Shown here: positions 55,311-63,713 of the stretch, in pieces
Layout: the number at the start of each line of letters is the position of its first letter
How positions within the stretch are numbered: the first letter of the stretch is position 1
Assembly: GCA_016714645.1 (NCBI GenBank)
Contig: JADKCI010000004.1
Span: 849,501-913,500, forward strand
Length of the DNA stretch: 64,000 bases
DNA from: Chromatiaceae bacterium
GTDB taxonomy: Bacteria; Pseudomonadota; Gammaproteobacteria; Chromatiales; Chromatiaceae
Reading direction: 5' to 3'
Notes under the pieces: generated by a model
Told to the model about the DNA's origin: nothing
What the model saw: only the letters and a program-made list of their open reading frames with translations
Databases searched by the model: none
Made by a program: the position numbers and the translations under genes

Positions 55311-57299
55311 TCAGCTCCTGATGGCGGCGCCGCCGGCGGGGAGGGTCGCCGCTTTGCGCGCGAGGCGATAACGCCGGTCCGTGATCGCCAGCAAGCCACC
55401 GAGCGCCATAAAGACAGCGGCCAGCCAGATCCAGCGGACATAGGGCTTGTAGTAGAGGCGCAGGGCCCAGTCGCCGCCCTCCAGGGGTTCGCCGAGGGAG
55501 ACGTAGAGGTCACGGGTCAGGCCCCAGTCGATGGAGGCCTCGGTCATAGGCTTCTGGGAGGCAAAGTAGTTGCGCTTTTCTGGCCAGAGCTCGGCGATCT
55601 GGCGGTCGCCGTCGAAGACCTGAAAATGACCCCGCGCCGCCACGTAATTAGGCCCGCGCTCATTCTTGACGCCGTTGAACAGGAAGCGGTAGCCCGCGAC
55701 TTCCTGAGAATCGCCCGGCGACATCCGCACATCCTTTTCCTGGCCGAAGTTAGAGACCATGGTGGCGCCAACGATGAACATGGCCACGCCCAGATGGGCC
55801 AGCACCATGCCGTAGAAACTGCGGCCATTGCCCGCCAGGTCGGTGAAGAAGGCGCCGGGGCTGGTCTTGTGACGCAGGCGATCTCGTACCACCTGAACAT
55901 GGGAGGCCAGCAGCCAGACCACCAGACCGATACCGATAGGCACCAGAAACCAGCCGTCGGCGATGAGGGGCATCAAGACCACGGTCAGCAGGGAGGCCAG
56001 GCCCGCCAGGACCAGGGGCAGCCAGAGTTCACGCGCCAGGCGCCCGGCATCATCCTGCTTCCAGCGCGTCCAGGGGCCTATGCCCATGAGCAGGGCCAAG
56101 AAGGGGGTGACGGCCACGAACATGGTGTTAAACCAGGGAAAACCCACGGAGATCTTGCCCCAGCCCATGGCCTCGTAAATGAGGGGAGCGAGGGTGCCGA
56201 GCAGAATGAAGGCGGTGAGCAGGGTCAGCAGGAGGTTGTTGGAGAGGAGCAGGCTCTCGCGGGACAGCAACTCGAAGCGGCCCCCGCCGGAGACGGCGGG
56301 CGCCCGCCAGGCATAGAGGGCCAGGGAACCCCCGATGACCAGGCAGAGGAAGATTAGGATGAAGGCGCCGCGCGCCGGGTCGGTGGCGAAGGCGTGGACC
56401 GAAGTGAGCACCCCGGAGCGGACCAGGAAGGTACCCAGCAGGCTCAGGGAGAAGGCGGTGATGGCCAGCAGCACGGTCCAGCTCTTGAAGGCCCCACGCT
56501 TTTCCGTCACCGCCAGGGAGTGAATCAGGGCGGTACCCGCCAGCCAGGGCATGAAGGAGGCATTTTCCACCGGGTCCCAGAACCACCAGCCGCCCCAGCC
56601 CAGTTCGTAGTAGGCCCACCAGCTCCCCAGGGCGATGCCGAGGGTGAGGAAAATCCAGGCCGTGGTCGTCCAGGGGCGTGACCAGCGGGCCCAGGAGGCG
56701 TCCAGCTTGCCCCCCAGCAGGGCGGCAATGGCGAAGGCGAAGGCGACGGAGAAGCCCACATAGCCCATGTAGAGCAGGGGCGGGTGGACGGCCAGGCCAA
56801 AGTCCTGTAGCAGGGGATTTAGGTCACGCCCTTCCATCGGTATCGGGAAGATGCGGTCGAAGGGGTTGGAGGTCAGCAACATAAAGAGCAGGAAGCCGAT
56901 CCCCACCATGCCCATGACGGCCAGCACCCGGGCCACGACCTGGAGCGGCAGATTGCGGCTGAGGGTCGCGACGGCGGCTCCCCAGGCGGCCAGAAAGGTC
57001 GCCCAGAGCAGCAGGGAACCTTCGTGGGCCCCCCAAACCGCCGAAACTTTATAGAGGGTCGGCATCAGGCTATTGGAATTGCTGGCGACATAGACGACGG
57101 AGAAGTCGTCGGTCAGGAAGGCCTGCATCAGGAGAGCAAAGGCGATGGCGGTAAAGATGAATTGGCCCCATGCCAGGGGGCGGGCCATATTCATCCAGTT
57201 GCGGTTCCCCCTGTAGGTGCCCACCAGGGGTACCGTGGCCTGGATCAGGGCCAGCCCCAGCGCCAGGATCAGGGCAAAGTGACCGAGTTCAGGGATCAT
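55311..57299 (-). CDS. ccmF: Cytochrome c haem lyase subunit CcmF
   Basis: 662 residues, about fourteen membrane helices. The WWD motif GWGGWWFWDPVENASFMPWL binds haem in the periplasm; a large periplasmic loop follows near the C-terminus (VSNFGQEKDVRMSPGD). It attaches haem to apocytochrome c with CcmH and CcmI. Shares 4 bases with ccmE. Confidence 0.96.
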   Translation of the reverse strand: MIPELGHFALILALGLALIQATVPLVGTYRGNRNWMNMARPLAWGQFIFTAIAFALLMQAFLTDDFSVVYVASNSNSLMPTLYKVSAVWGAHEGSLLLWATFLAAWGAAVATLSRNLPLQVVARVLAVMGMVGIGFLLFMLLTSNPFDRIFPIPMEGRDLNPLLQDFGLAVHPPLLYMGYVGFSVAFAFAIAALLGGKLDASWARWSRPWTTTAWIFLTLGIALGSWWAYYELGWGGWWFWDPVENASFMPWLAGTALIHSLAVTEKRGAFKSWTVLLAITAFSLSLLGTFLVRSGVLTSVHAFATDPARGAFILIFLCLVIGGSLALYAWRAPAVSGGGRFELLSRESLLLSNNLLLTLLTAFILLGTLAPLIYEAMGWGKISVGFPWFNTMFVAVTPFLALLMGIGPWTRWKQDDAGRLARELWLPLVLAGLASLLTVVLMPLIADGWFLVPIGIGLVVWLLASHVQVVRDRLRHKTSPGAFFTDLAGNGRSFYGMVLAHLGVAMFIVGATMVSNFGQEKDVRMSPGDSQEVAGYRFLFNGVKNERGPNYVAARGHFQVFDGDRQIAELWPEKRNYFASQKPMTEASIDWGLTRDLYVSLGEPLEGGDWALRLYYKPYVRWIWLAAVFMALGGLLAITDRRYRLARKAATLPAGGAAIRS

Positions 57300-57829
57300 T
57301 GGCTGTCTCCACCGGAGGCCCGGCCAGGCTGGCCGGGACTGGCGTTGCCGAGGGCCGGGTTGCTGGCCAGGTTGGTATCCTGACTGGCCATCTTGACGAC
57401 GCCCTCCGCATGGGCGGTCTTGAGGGTGTCCTGGACCTCCGGCGGCATGTAGGACTCATCGTGCTTGGCCAGCACCTCCTCGGCGACAAAGACTCCACCC
57501 GCGCCCATGCGACCCTTGGTGACCACGCCCTGTCCCTCGCCGAAGAGGTCGGGCAGTATCCCCGTGTAGCTGACCTTGACCGTCTGGGCGTTGTCGGTCA
57601 CGTCAAAGTGGACCGTGAGCCCGTCGGATTGGCGCGCCAGGCTATTCTTGACGACCAGGCCGCCCAGGCGATAAACGGCGTTCGCGGGTGCCTCCTTGGC
57701 CAGGACCTGGGACGGGCTGAAAAAGTAGGAGATGTTGCCGCGCAGGGCGCCAATGGCGAGCCAGGCGGCGATACCCACGCCGGCGAGGCCCAGGGCGATG
57801 AACATCATGCGTTTTTGACGGGCTTTCAT
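57296..57829 (-). CDS. ccmE: Haem chaperone CcmE
   Basis: 177 residues, one N-terminal membrane helix and a beta-barrel. Haem-binding His123 and Tyr127 lie in VLAKHDESYMPPEV. The ~40 residues after it are a flexible Gly/Ser/Pro tail. Overlaps ccmD by 4 bases. Confidence 0.96.
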   Translation of the reverse strand: MKARQKRMMFIALGLAGVGIAAWLAIGALRGNISYFFSPSQVLAKEAPANAVYRLGGLVVKNSLARQSDGLTVHFDVTDNAQTVKVSYTGILPDLFGEGQGVVTKGRMGAGGVFVAEEVLAKHDESYMPPEVQDTLKTAHAEGVVKMASQDTNLASNPALGNASPGQPGRASGGDSQ

Positions 57830-57996
57830 GTTTGGTCTCCACGGGTGCGCAAACGGACCATTCGACTCAGGCGCGCGAAGATAGTTCGTCGCTGGCGTCT
57901 CAGTTGCAAGACCTCCGCCACAAGCAGGATCAGGGTCAGGCCGTAGGCGCCCCAGACATAGGGGCCATAGCCGCCTTGGGATATGAACTCGCTCAT
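57826..57996 (-). CDS. ccmD: Haem exporter protein CcmD
   Basis: 56 residues: short N-terminus GGYGPYVWGAYGLT, one membrane helix and a basic tail (LRRQRRTIFARL), the standard CcmD plan. It helps release holo-CcmE from CcmABC. Four-base overlaps with both neighbours. Confidence 0.92.
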   Translation of the reverse strand: MSEFISQGGYGPYVWGAYGLTLILLVAEVLQLRRQRRTIFARLSRMVRLRTRGDQT

Positions 57997-58739
57997 GCTG
58001 CTTTCTCCAGGATTTCCTTGGCCCAGGTGGTGTCGCCCTCGCGTTCCAGAATGATGGAGCGCAGCCGGGTCAGCGTGGTAGCGAAAGAATACATCCACAT
58101 GCCCAAGGTCATGATGAGCATGGCAAAGAGGATGTTGCCCTCCATCTGGGACATGGAGGAACGCTGATGAAGGGCCGCGCACTGATTCGGGTCCGGACAG
58201 TTGATGGACCAGAAGATGATGGGCAGCATCACCAGGCCAACGATGGCCAGGAGAGCGCTGGCCTTGTCGCCCCGGCGATGATCATCGATGGCCGAGTTTA
58301 GGGCCAGATACCCCACGTAGAGGAAGAAGAGGATCAGTTCCGAGGTCAGGCGCGGGTCCCAGTCCCACCAGGTGCCCCAACTGGGATGGCCCCAGATGGA
58401 GCCTGTGACCAGGGCCAGGAAGGTAAAGATGGCCCCGGTGGGCGCCGTGGCCCGGGCCATCATGAAGGAGAGCCGGGTGTTGAATACCAGCCCGATGGCG
58501 GACCAGACCGCCAGCATGAGATAGAGCCACATGGACATCCAGGCCGCCGGCACGTGGATGAAGATGATGCGGTAATACTCCTTCTGGGGATTGGTCCCGC
58601 CAAGCCGGTCGGGGGTCTCCAGCAGGCCCCAGTAGAGGCCGATGCCCAGCGCAAGGATCGCCAGCACCCAGAAAAAGGGGATGAGTTTTCCGGCCAGGGG
58701 ATAGAAGGAGGCCGGAGATGAGAATCGAAATAGCTTCAT
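57993..58739 (-). CDS. ccmC: Haem exporter protein CcmC
   Basis: 248 residues, six membrane helices, with the WWD motif WGTWWDWDPRLTSELILF and flanking His. It loads haem on CcmE. A 207-base gap without a recognisable gene (58740-58946) separates it from ccmB, whereas all following ccm genes overlap or nearly touch. Confidence 0.96.
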   Translation of the reverse strand: MKLFRFSSPASFYPLAGKLIPFFWVLAILALGIGLYWGLLETPDRLGGTNPQKEYYRIIFIHVPAAWMSMWLYLMLAVWSAIGLVFNTRLSFMMARATAPTGAIFTFLALVTGSIWGHPSWGTWWDWDPRLTSELILFFLYVGYLALNSAIDDHRRGDKASALLAIVGLVMLPIIFWSINCPDPNQCAALHQRSSMSQMEGNILFAMLIMTLGMWMYSFATTLTRLRSIILEREGDTTWAKEILEKAA

Positions 58740-58946
58740 AGCTCGATCAGGCCAGTTGGGGCGGTAAAAGGGCGATGGACAAGGTTAGCACGGGCAGGGC
58801 TGGTGGCCGAACGCGAGGGACCGAATTGTGGTCTGAGGGAGTTAATTTCAAGCGTGACCACAGTCTCGACCCCGACCGTGGCGATGGTTTTCGTGCGCGC
58901 CGGCAAGTGGCCCCCGGCGGTGCGGCCAACCTCGGTCCCAAGCTCG

Positions 58947-59618
58947 TTACTCCGTGGAGATGCGCAGGGCCGCCGCCGCCGCCAGGGGCGACAGGATCAG
59001 CGCCAGCAGCAGGAAGGCTCCCAGCAGGGAGAAGTAGGGACCCGTGACCGCGAAGTCGATGACGCTGACGGTCACCGCTCGGGAGCCGTATACCAGGACC
59101 GGGATATAGAGGGGCAGAATCAGGAGCGCCAGCAGGATGCCGCCGCCCCGCAACCCCAGGGTCAGGGCCGCGCCGATGGCCCCAATGAGGCTCAGGACGG
59201 GGGTGCCCAGGAGCAGGGTCAGGACCATGGTCAGCAGGGCGATGTCCGGCAGGTGGTATTGCATCCCGACCAGGGGGGCGATGGCCACCAGGGGCAGGCC
59301 GGTCAGCAGCCAATGGGCCGTCACCTTGGCCAGCACCACCAGGGACAGGGGCTGGGGCGTCATCAGCATCTGCTCCAGGGTGCCATCCTCGTGATCGGCG
59401 GCGAAGAGGCGCTCCAGGGCCAGCATGGAGGCCAGCAGGGCCGCGACCCAGACCACGCCGGGTCCCAGGATGCGGAGGATCTGCTTCTCCGTGCCCACGC
59501 CCAGGGGGAAGAGGCTGATAACGATCACGAAAAAGAAGAGGGTGGTCAGGACATCGGTGCGCCGGCGCATGGCCAGGCGCAGGTCGCGACCCAGGACACA
59601 GAGAAAGACGCGCCACAT
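58947..59618 (-). CDS. ccmB: Haem exporter permease CcmB
   Basis: 223 residues and six membrane helices. RDLRLAMRRRTDVLTTLFFF and FAADHEDGTLEQMLMTPQPL are family stretches. Its first base is the last base of the ccmA stop. Confidence 0.94.
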   Translation of the reverse strand: MWRVFLCVLGRDLRLAMRRRTDVLTTLFFFVIVISLFPLGVGTEKQILRILGPGVVWVAALLASMLALERLFAADHEDGTLEQMLMTPQPLSLVVLAKVTAHWLLTGLPLVAIAPLVGMQYHLPDIALLTMVLTLLLGTPVLSLIGAIGAALTLGLRGGGILLALLILPLYIPVLVYGSRAVTVSVIDFAVTGPYFSLLGAFLLLALILSPLAAAAALRISTE

Positions 59619-60295
59619 CAGGCTGCTTCCTCCGTATCCCCGACCAGGTCCCCGGGCTGTCGCGGGGTCGCATCCTGGGGTGCGCCCAAATGGAGCCGGC
59701 GGATCTGGCCCGAGGTCAGGGGCACCTCCTGGTGGGTGGTGAGGATGGTCAGGCCGTCCTCCGCCACATGCTGGGCGATGAGCAGTTGCAGCCGGTCCAC
59801 CGCGTCCAGGTCCAGGGCCGTGAAGGGCTCGTCCAGAATCCAGAGCGGGGCCTGGCTCAGGAGCAGCCGGGCCAGGGCGACGCGCTTCTTCTGGCCCTGG
59901 GAGAGCATCTTGGTCGGTAGATCCTCGAAGCCGGTCAGGCCCATCTGGTCCAGGGCCGCGAGGATGTCCGTCTCCTCGGCGCGGTCGCCATCCAGGATGG
60001 CGGAGACGCTCAGGTTCTCGCTGGCGGTGAGGTCGCTCTTGATGCCGTTGAGGTGGCCGAAGTAGAGGGTGTCGCGGTGAAAGTCCTCCCCCAGGCGGCG
60101 GACATTTTCGCCATGCCAGAGGATGTCGCCGGCGTCCGGGGTCAGCAGGCCGCAGAGGGTGCGCAGCAGCGTGGTCTTGCCGCTGCCGTTGCGCCCGCGC
60201 ACATGGAGGAGGGTGCCGGGTTCCAGGTTAAAGGACAGCCCCGAGAAGAGGAGGCGATCGCCCCGCCGGCATTCCAGATCGACGACTTCAAGCAT
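59618..60295 (-). CDS. ccmA: Haem exporter ATP-binding protein CcmA
   Basis: 225 residues. Walker A GRNGSGKTTLLR, signature LSQGQKKRVALARLLL and Walker B LWILDEPFTALD. Its ATP use frees holo-CcmE. Start MLEVVDLECRRGDRL at 60295; the open frame before it is repeat sequence. First gene of the ccm operon. Confidence 0.95.
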   Translation of the reverse strand: MLEVVDLECRRGDRLLFSGLSFNLEPGTLLHVRGRNGSGKTTLLRTLCGLLTPDAGDILWHGENVRRLGEDFHRDTLYFGHLNGIKSDLTASENLSVSAILDGDRAEETDILAALDQMGLTGFEDLPTKMLSQGQKKRVALARLLLSQAPLWILDEPFTALDLDAVDRLQLLIAQHVAEDGLTILTTHQEVPLTSGQIRRLHLGAPQDATPRQPGDLVGDTEEAA

Positions 60296-60341
60296 GGATT
60301 CCCTATGATTGCTAAGGGTCGCTAAGGCACATGCCATCTTG

Positions 60342-60368
60342 CTCCCTCCCCCCTCGCGGGGGAGGGCT
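60342..60368. repeat. C/G-rich palindrome, possible pdxH terminator
   Basis: CTCCCTCCCCC and GGGGGAGGG pair around CTCGC, followed by another GGGGAGAGGGGG. This is the dispersed palindromic sort seen between genes in many GC-rich bacteria. It lies between pdxH and ccmA in the direction of transcription. The rest of 60296-60516 shows no gene. Confidence 0.5.
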
Positions 60369-60516
60369 GGGGAGAGGGGGAAGGCAGGGCGACAAAGCCG
60401 CAAACACTAACCGCTGCGTCCCCTTGGTGCAAACGTCTGACCCCCGATTACACCGAATCAAGTTAGACCTTGGCCTGCAAGGAGGTCTTGATGAAAGTCA
60501 AACCCAGGAATCGCTA

Positions 60517-61161
60517 TCAAGGCGCCAGGCGCTCGACCGTCCAACCCCCCTCCGCCTGGAGGCTGAAGGCAAAACGGTCGTGCAGGCGGCTGTCGCGCCC
60601 TTGCCAGAACTCGATGCGGTGGGGGACGACGCGGTAGCCGCCCCAGAAATCGGGCAGAGGAATCTCCCCCTGGGCAAACTTGCGCTTCACCTCGTCCACC
60701 TTGGCCTCCAGCAGGGAGCGGGAGCGGATCACCTGGCTCTGGGGCGAGGCCCAGGCCCCGAGTTGGCTGCCGCGGGGTCGGGTCAGGAAGTAGGCCAGGG
60801 ACTCCCGGGTCGGGATACGCTCCGCGCGCCCCAGGATCTTGACCTGCCGGGCCAGGCCGACCCAGGGAAAGAGGAGGGCGACCCGGGCGTTGCCATCGAT
60901 CTGACGGGACTTGCGGCTCTCGTAATTGGTGAAGAACACGAAGCCGCGCGCATCGTAAAGCTTGAGCAGCACGGTGCGCAGCCAGGGCTGGCCCTCTTCG
61001 TCCACCGTCGCCAGACTCATGCCGTTCGGCTCCGGGATGCCAGTGGCGATGGCTGCCTCGAACCAGTCCTGAAACTGATGCAAGGGGTCCGGCTTCAGTT
61101 CCTCGCGGGACAGGCCGTGCGCCATGGCGTGGGCGCGAAAGAGTTCCGGTGTCGTGGTCAT
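60517..61161 (-). CDS. pdxH: Pyridoxamine/pyridoxine 5'-phosphate oxidase PdxH
   Basis: 214 residues, FMN enzyme making pyridoxal phosphate. PNGMSLATVDEEGQPWLRTV, FFTNYESRKSRQI and the C-terminal FWQGRDSRLHDRF are all intact. Start MTTTPELFRAHAM at 61161 gives the usual length; 14 more codons are open. Confidence 0.95.
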   Translation of the reverse strand: MTTTPELFRAHAMAHGLSREELKPDPLHQFQDWFEAAIATGIPEPNGMSLATVDEEGQPWLRTVLLKLYDARGFVFFTNYESRKSRQIDGNARVALLFPWVGLARQVKILGRAERIPTRESLAYFLTRPRGSQLGAWASPQSQVIRSRSLLEAKVDEVKRKFAQGEIPLPDFWGGYRVVPHRIEFWQGRDSRLHDRFAFSLQAEGGWTVERLAP

Positions 61162-61341
61162 GGGCGAGTTCCTGCTGGATGAGGTCACCATTATAGCGAA
61201 CACCCAGGCGTTTTTCGGTCTTCAGGATCGGATGGAGGCCCGGCGGGACTTGCCGCCATGGCGGCGTCGGGGCAGACTGTCGCGGCTGGCCAGGGCCAGC
61301 GCCGCCAACCTCCCCTCAACCTGACCCAGCGCCATCGAAAT

Positions 61342-62814
61342 TTGAACCCTCTGAAACGCCTTGCCTCCCAGACGGCCGTCTATGGCGTCAGTAGCGTCCT
61401 CGGGCGATTCCTCAATTACCTGCTGGTGCCCCTCTACACCTATAGCTTCCTGCCGGCGGACTATGGGGTGGTAGCGGAGTTCTATGCCTACATGGGCTTT
61501 CTGGCGGTGCTGCTGGCCTTCGGACTGGAGACCGGCTACTTCCGTTTCCGGGAGGAGGCGGGCTGGGCGCCGCGACGGGTCTTCGCCACCGTGCTGCGCT
61601 TTGTGATCCTGGCCAATCTGGGTTTTTTCCTGCTGGCCTGGGGCTTCCAGCAACCCATCGCCGCCCTGCTGCGCCACGCGGCCCATCCGGAATACATCCT
61701 CTGGGTCGCCGCCATCCTGGCCCTGGATTCGGTGGGGGCCATCGCCTTCGCGCGCCTGCGGGCGGAGCAGCGGGCGTTGCGGTTCGCCGTGGTCAAGCTG
61801 ATCGAGATCGGGCTCAACATGGCCCTCAATCTCTTTTTCATCCTGCTGTGCCGGCGGGCCTTCGCGGCCGATCCCACCTCCTGGCTCGGCGGGCTCTGGG
61901 ACCCGGCCATCGGGGTCGGCTATGTCTTTCTGGCCAACCTGGTGGCGAGCGCCTTCAAGCTAGTCCTCCTGGCTCCTGAGATCCGCGGGATCACGGCGGG
62001 CTGGGATTGGGGCCTGGCCCGCCGTCTGCTGGGCTATTCCCTGCCCATGGTGGCCATCGGCCTGGCCGGTATCGTCAACGAGATGCTGGACCGGGCGGCG
62101 CTCAAGTTCCTCTTGCCCCACGATCTGGAGACCAACATGGCCCAGCTCGGCATTTATGGGGCCGTTTACAAACTCTCCATCCTCATGAGCCTCTTCATCC
62201 AGGCCTTCCGCTACGCCGGCGAACCCTTCTTCTTTGCCTATGCCCGCCAGGCGGACGCCCGCCAGCTCTACGCCCTGGTGCTGAAGTGGTTCCTGATATT
62301 CTGTGTCTTCATCTTTCTGCTGGTGAGTCTCTATCTGGATGTCTTCCAGTACTTCGTCGGCGCGGCCTATCGGGAGGCCCTCTGGGTGGTGCCCATCCTG
62401 CTGCTGGCCAATCTCCTGCTGGGTGTCTACGTGAACCTGTCCATTTGGTACAAGCTGACGGATCGCACCGGCCTGGGGGCCTGGGTCGCGATCGCCGGTG
62501 CCCTGGTGACGGTGGCCGCCTTGCTGATCCTGGTGCCGAAATATGGCTATGCGGGTGCGGCCTGGGCCCACCTGATCTGCTACAGCTTCATGGTCCTCGT
62601 CTCCTGGGCCATGGGTCGCCGTTACTACCCGGTGCCCTATGACCTCAAGCGCATCCTGGGCTATCTCCTCCTGGGATTGGGGCTCTATGCCGCCGGACGT
62701 TGGCTGGCGGCGCTTGGATTACCCAGCCTGGTGGCGGGCACCCTCTGTCTCGTTGTATATCTGGCGGTGGTTTATGTCGCCGACGGCCGGGCGCTGCGGC
62801 GGGGGACGGTGTAG
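61342..62814 (+). CDS. Polysaccharide flippase (MOP/Wzx-like)
   Basis: 490 residues and 13-14 membrane helices from NPLKRLASQTAVYGVSSVLG to a basic C-terminus. It resembles lipid-linked oligosaccharide flippases (polysaccharide biosynthesis protein family). TTG 61342 is preferred because relatives begin at this point (NPLKxLAxQTAxYG). ATG 61258 would add 28 polar residues. No glycosyltransferase is adjacent, so the polymer served is unknown. Confidence 0.88.
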   Translation: MNPLKRLASQTAVYGVSSVLGRFLNYLLVPLYTYSFLPADYGVVAEFYAYMGFLAVLLAFGLETGYFRFREEAGWAPRRVFATVLRFVILANLGFFLLAWGFQQPIAALLRHAAHPEYILWVAAILALDSVGAIAFARLRAEQRALRFAVVKLIEIGLNMALNLFFILLCRRAFAADPTSWLGGLWDPAIGVGYVFLANLVASAFKLVLLAPEIRGITAGWDWGLARRLLGYSLPMVAIGLAGIVNEMLDRAALKFLLPHDLETNMAQLGIYGAVYKLSILMSLFIQAFRYAGEPFFFAYARQADARQLYALVLKWFLIFCVFIFLLVSLYLDVFQYFVGAAYREALWVVPILLLANLLLGVYVNLSIWYKLTDRTGLGAWVAIAGALVTVAALLILVPKYGYAGAAWAHLICYSFMVLVSWAMGRRYYPVPYDLKRILGYLLLGLGLYAAGRWLAALGLPSLVAGTLCLVVYLAVVYVADGRALRRGTV

Positions 62815-62904
62815 GGGGGTATCAAGCTTTGTCACTGGCTTGGCGGTCCGGAACTGGTCCAGCCTATCTGTGCCTAACACACCTGAGTTTTCGTGTCCCG
62901 GGCG

Positions 62905-63029
62905 GGTCGGCGGGGACGCCGTGAATACGTCCCTGTAGGCTTGGCGACAGCATCCCTGCTGTCGACAACCCCGCCAGCCCCCACCCGGCCCTCCCGCGAT
63001 AGGCCGGCGAGTGGCTGGCGGGGTTGTCG
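62905..63029. repeat. Dispersed intergenic palindrome with 17-base inverted repeat
   Basis: A conserved-looking intergenic element (GACGCCGTGAATACGTCCCT, then hairpin CGACAGCA/TGCTGTCG at 62945-62964) overlaps a perfect 17-base inverted repeat at 62963-62979 and 63013-63029 (CGACAACCCCGCCAGCC). It can act as a two-way terminator between the flippase (+) and the XRE gene (-). Confidence 0.6.
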
Positions 63030-63043
63030 GGAATAACGCGCGG

Positions 63044-63370
63044 CTATTCAGCCTCAAGGAGATTCAAATTTCTAATGAGCCTTTTACGCTTCTCTTCGGG
63101 CAAGGCCCCAAACTTACGGATTAGGCCAGCAAGCTCGTCATCCGTTGAGAACAGATAAGGCACTGGCACACCCAGAACCCCCGCTAGACGGGCGGCAGTC
63201 CCGAAATCGGGCGCGTGCTTGCCTTGTTCATACTGGTTGACACGCGAACTCGCCGCGAAGGCGTCGATCCCCGCCAGCACACCCAACTGACGCTGCGAAA
63301 TCCCCATCGCCATGCGCGCCTCTCGAAGCCTCCTCGGCAACGGAGATCGGTGTGCCTCCCCGTTGACCAC
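63044..63370 (-). CDS. XRE-family transcription regulator
   Basis: 108 residues from GTG 63370. The helix-turn-helix is LPRRLREARMAMGISQRQLG to VNQYEQGKHAPDFGTAARLA, residues ~10-75. The remaining part (ALPEEKRKRLIRNLNLLEAE) is helical. A perfect 16-base palindrome 14 bases upstream is the obvious self-binding site. No partner toxin gene is seen. Confidence 0.85.
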   Translation of the reverse strand: MVNGEAHRSPLPRRLREARMAMGISQRQLGVLAGIDAFAASSRVNQYEQGKHAPDFGTAARLAGVLGVPVPYLFSTDDELAGLIRKFGALPEEKRKRLIRNLNLLEAE

Positions 63371-63383
63371 TTCCCAGGCTTCC

Positions 63384-63399
63384 TAGCTCAAATGAGCTA
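63384..63399. promoter_or_regulatory. Perfect palindrome, probable operator of the XRE gene
   Basis: TAGCTCA AA TGAGCTA, two-fold symmetric over all 14 arm bases, lies 14 bases before the GTG start of the XRE gene. Confidence 0.55.
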
Positions 63400-63418
63400 A
63401 GAGATTCTTAGTTTTCTA

Positions 63419-63508
63419 GGTAGTACCCCAATCGGTAGGATGGCGGCGAGCTTGGGCCTTTATTAACAGCTTGTTAAGAAAAATGCGTCCTACGCATTGG
63501 GCACTACC
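63419..63508. repeat. MITE-like imperfect inverted repeat
   Basis: GGTAGTACCCCAAT (63419-63432) pairs imperfectly with ATTGGGCACTACC (63496-63508); an inner GTAGGATGGC/GCGTCCTAC pair and a central TTAACA GCT TGTTAA extend the symmetry. The rest of 63371-63713 shows no supported gene. Confidence 0.4.
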
Positions 63509-63713
63509 GAGAAAAGAACCGGGGCGCGGGAAGCCTATCGGTCTTAAACCCGCCAGTGGTCCCAACCAGCGGCGCAATAAGCGCAGTACCCAGGCCAAGA
63601 CCTCCCCCATTGCCGCATTCACCCCAGTTTTCATCCTGTCCCTCGGCAAAGATCTGCTGATAAAATTTGGTCTTCTTCAGTACGCCGTCTCGCGAATGGA
63701 ACCCCTTGCGGAT

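Noticed and set aside
58740..58946. A gene between ccmC and ccmB
   Set aside because: Open frames there have no start with a ribosome site and no protein-like features.
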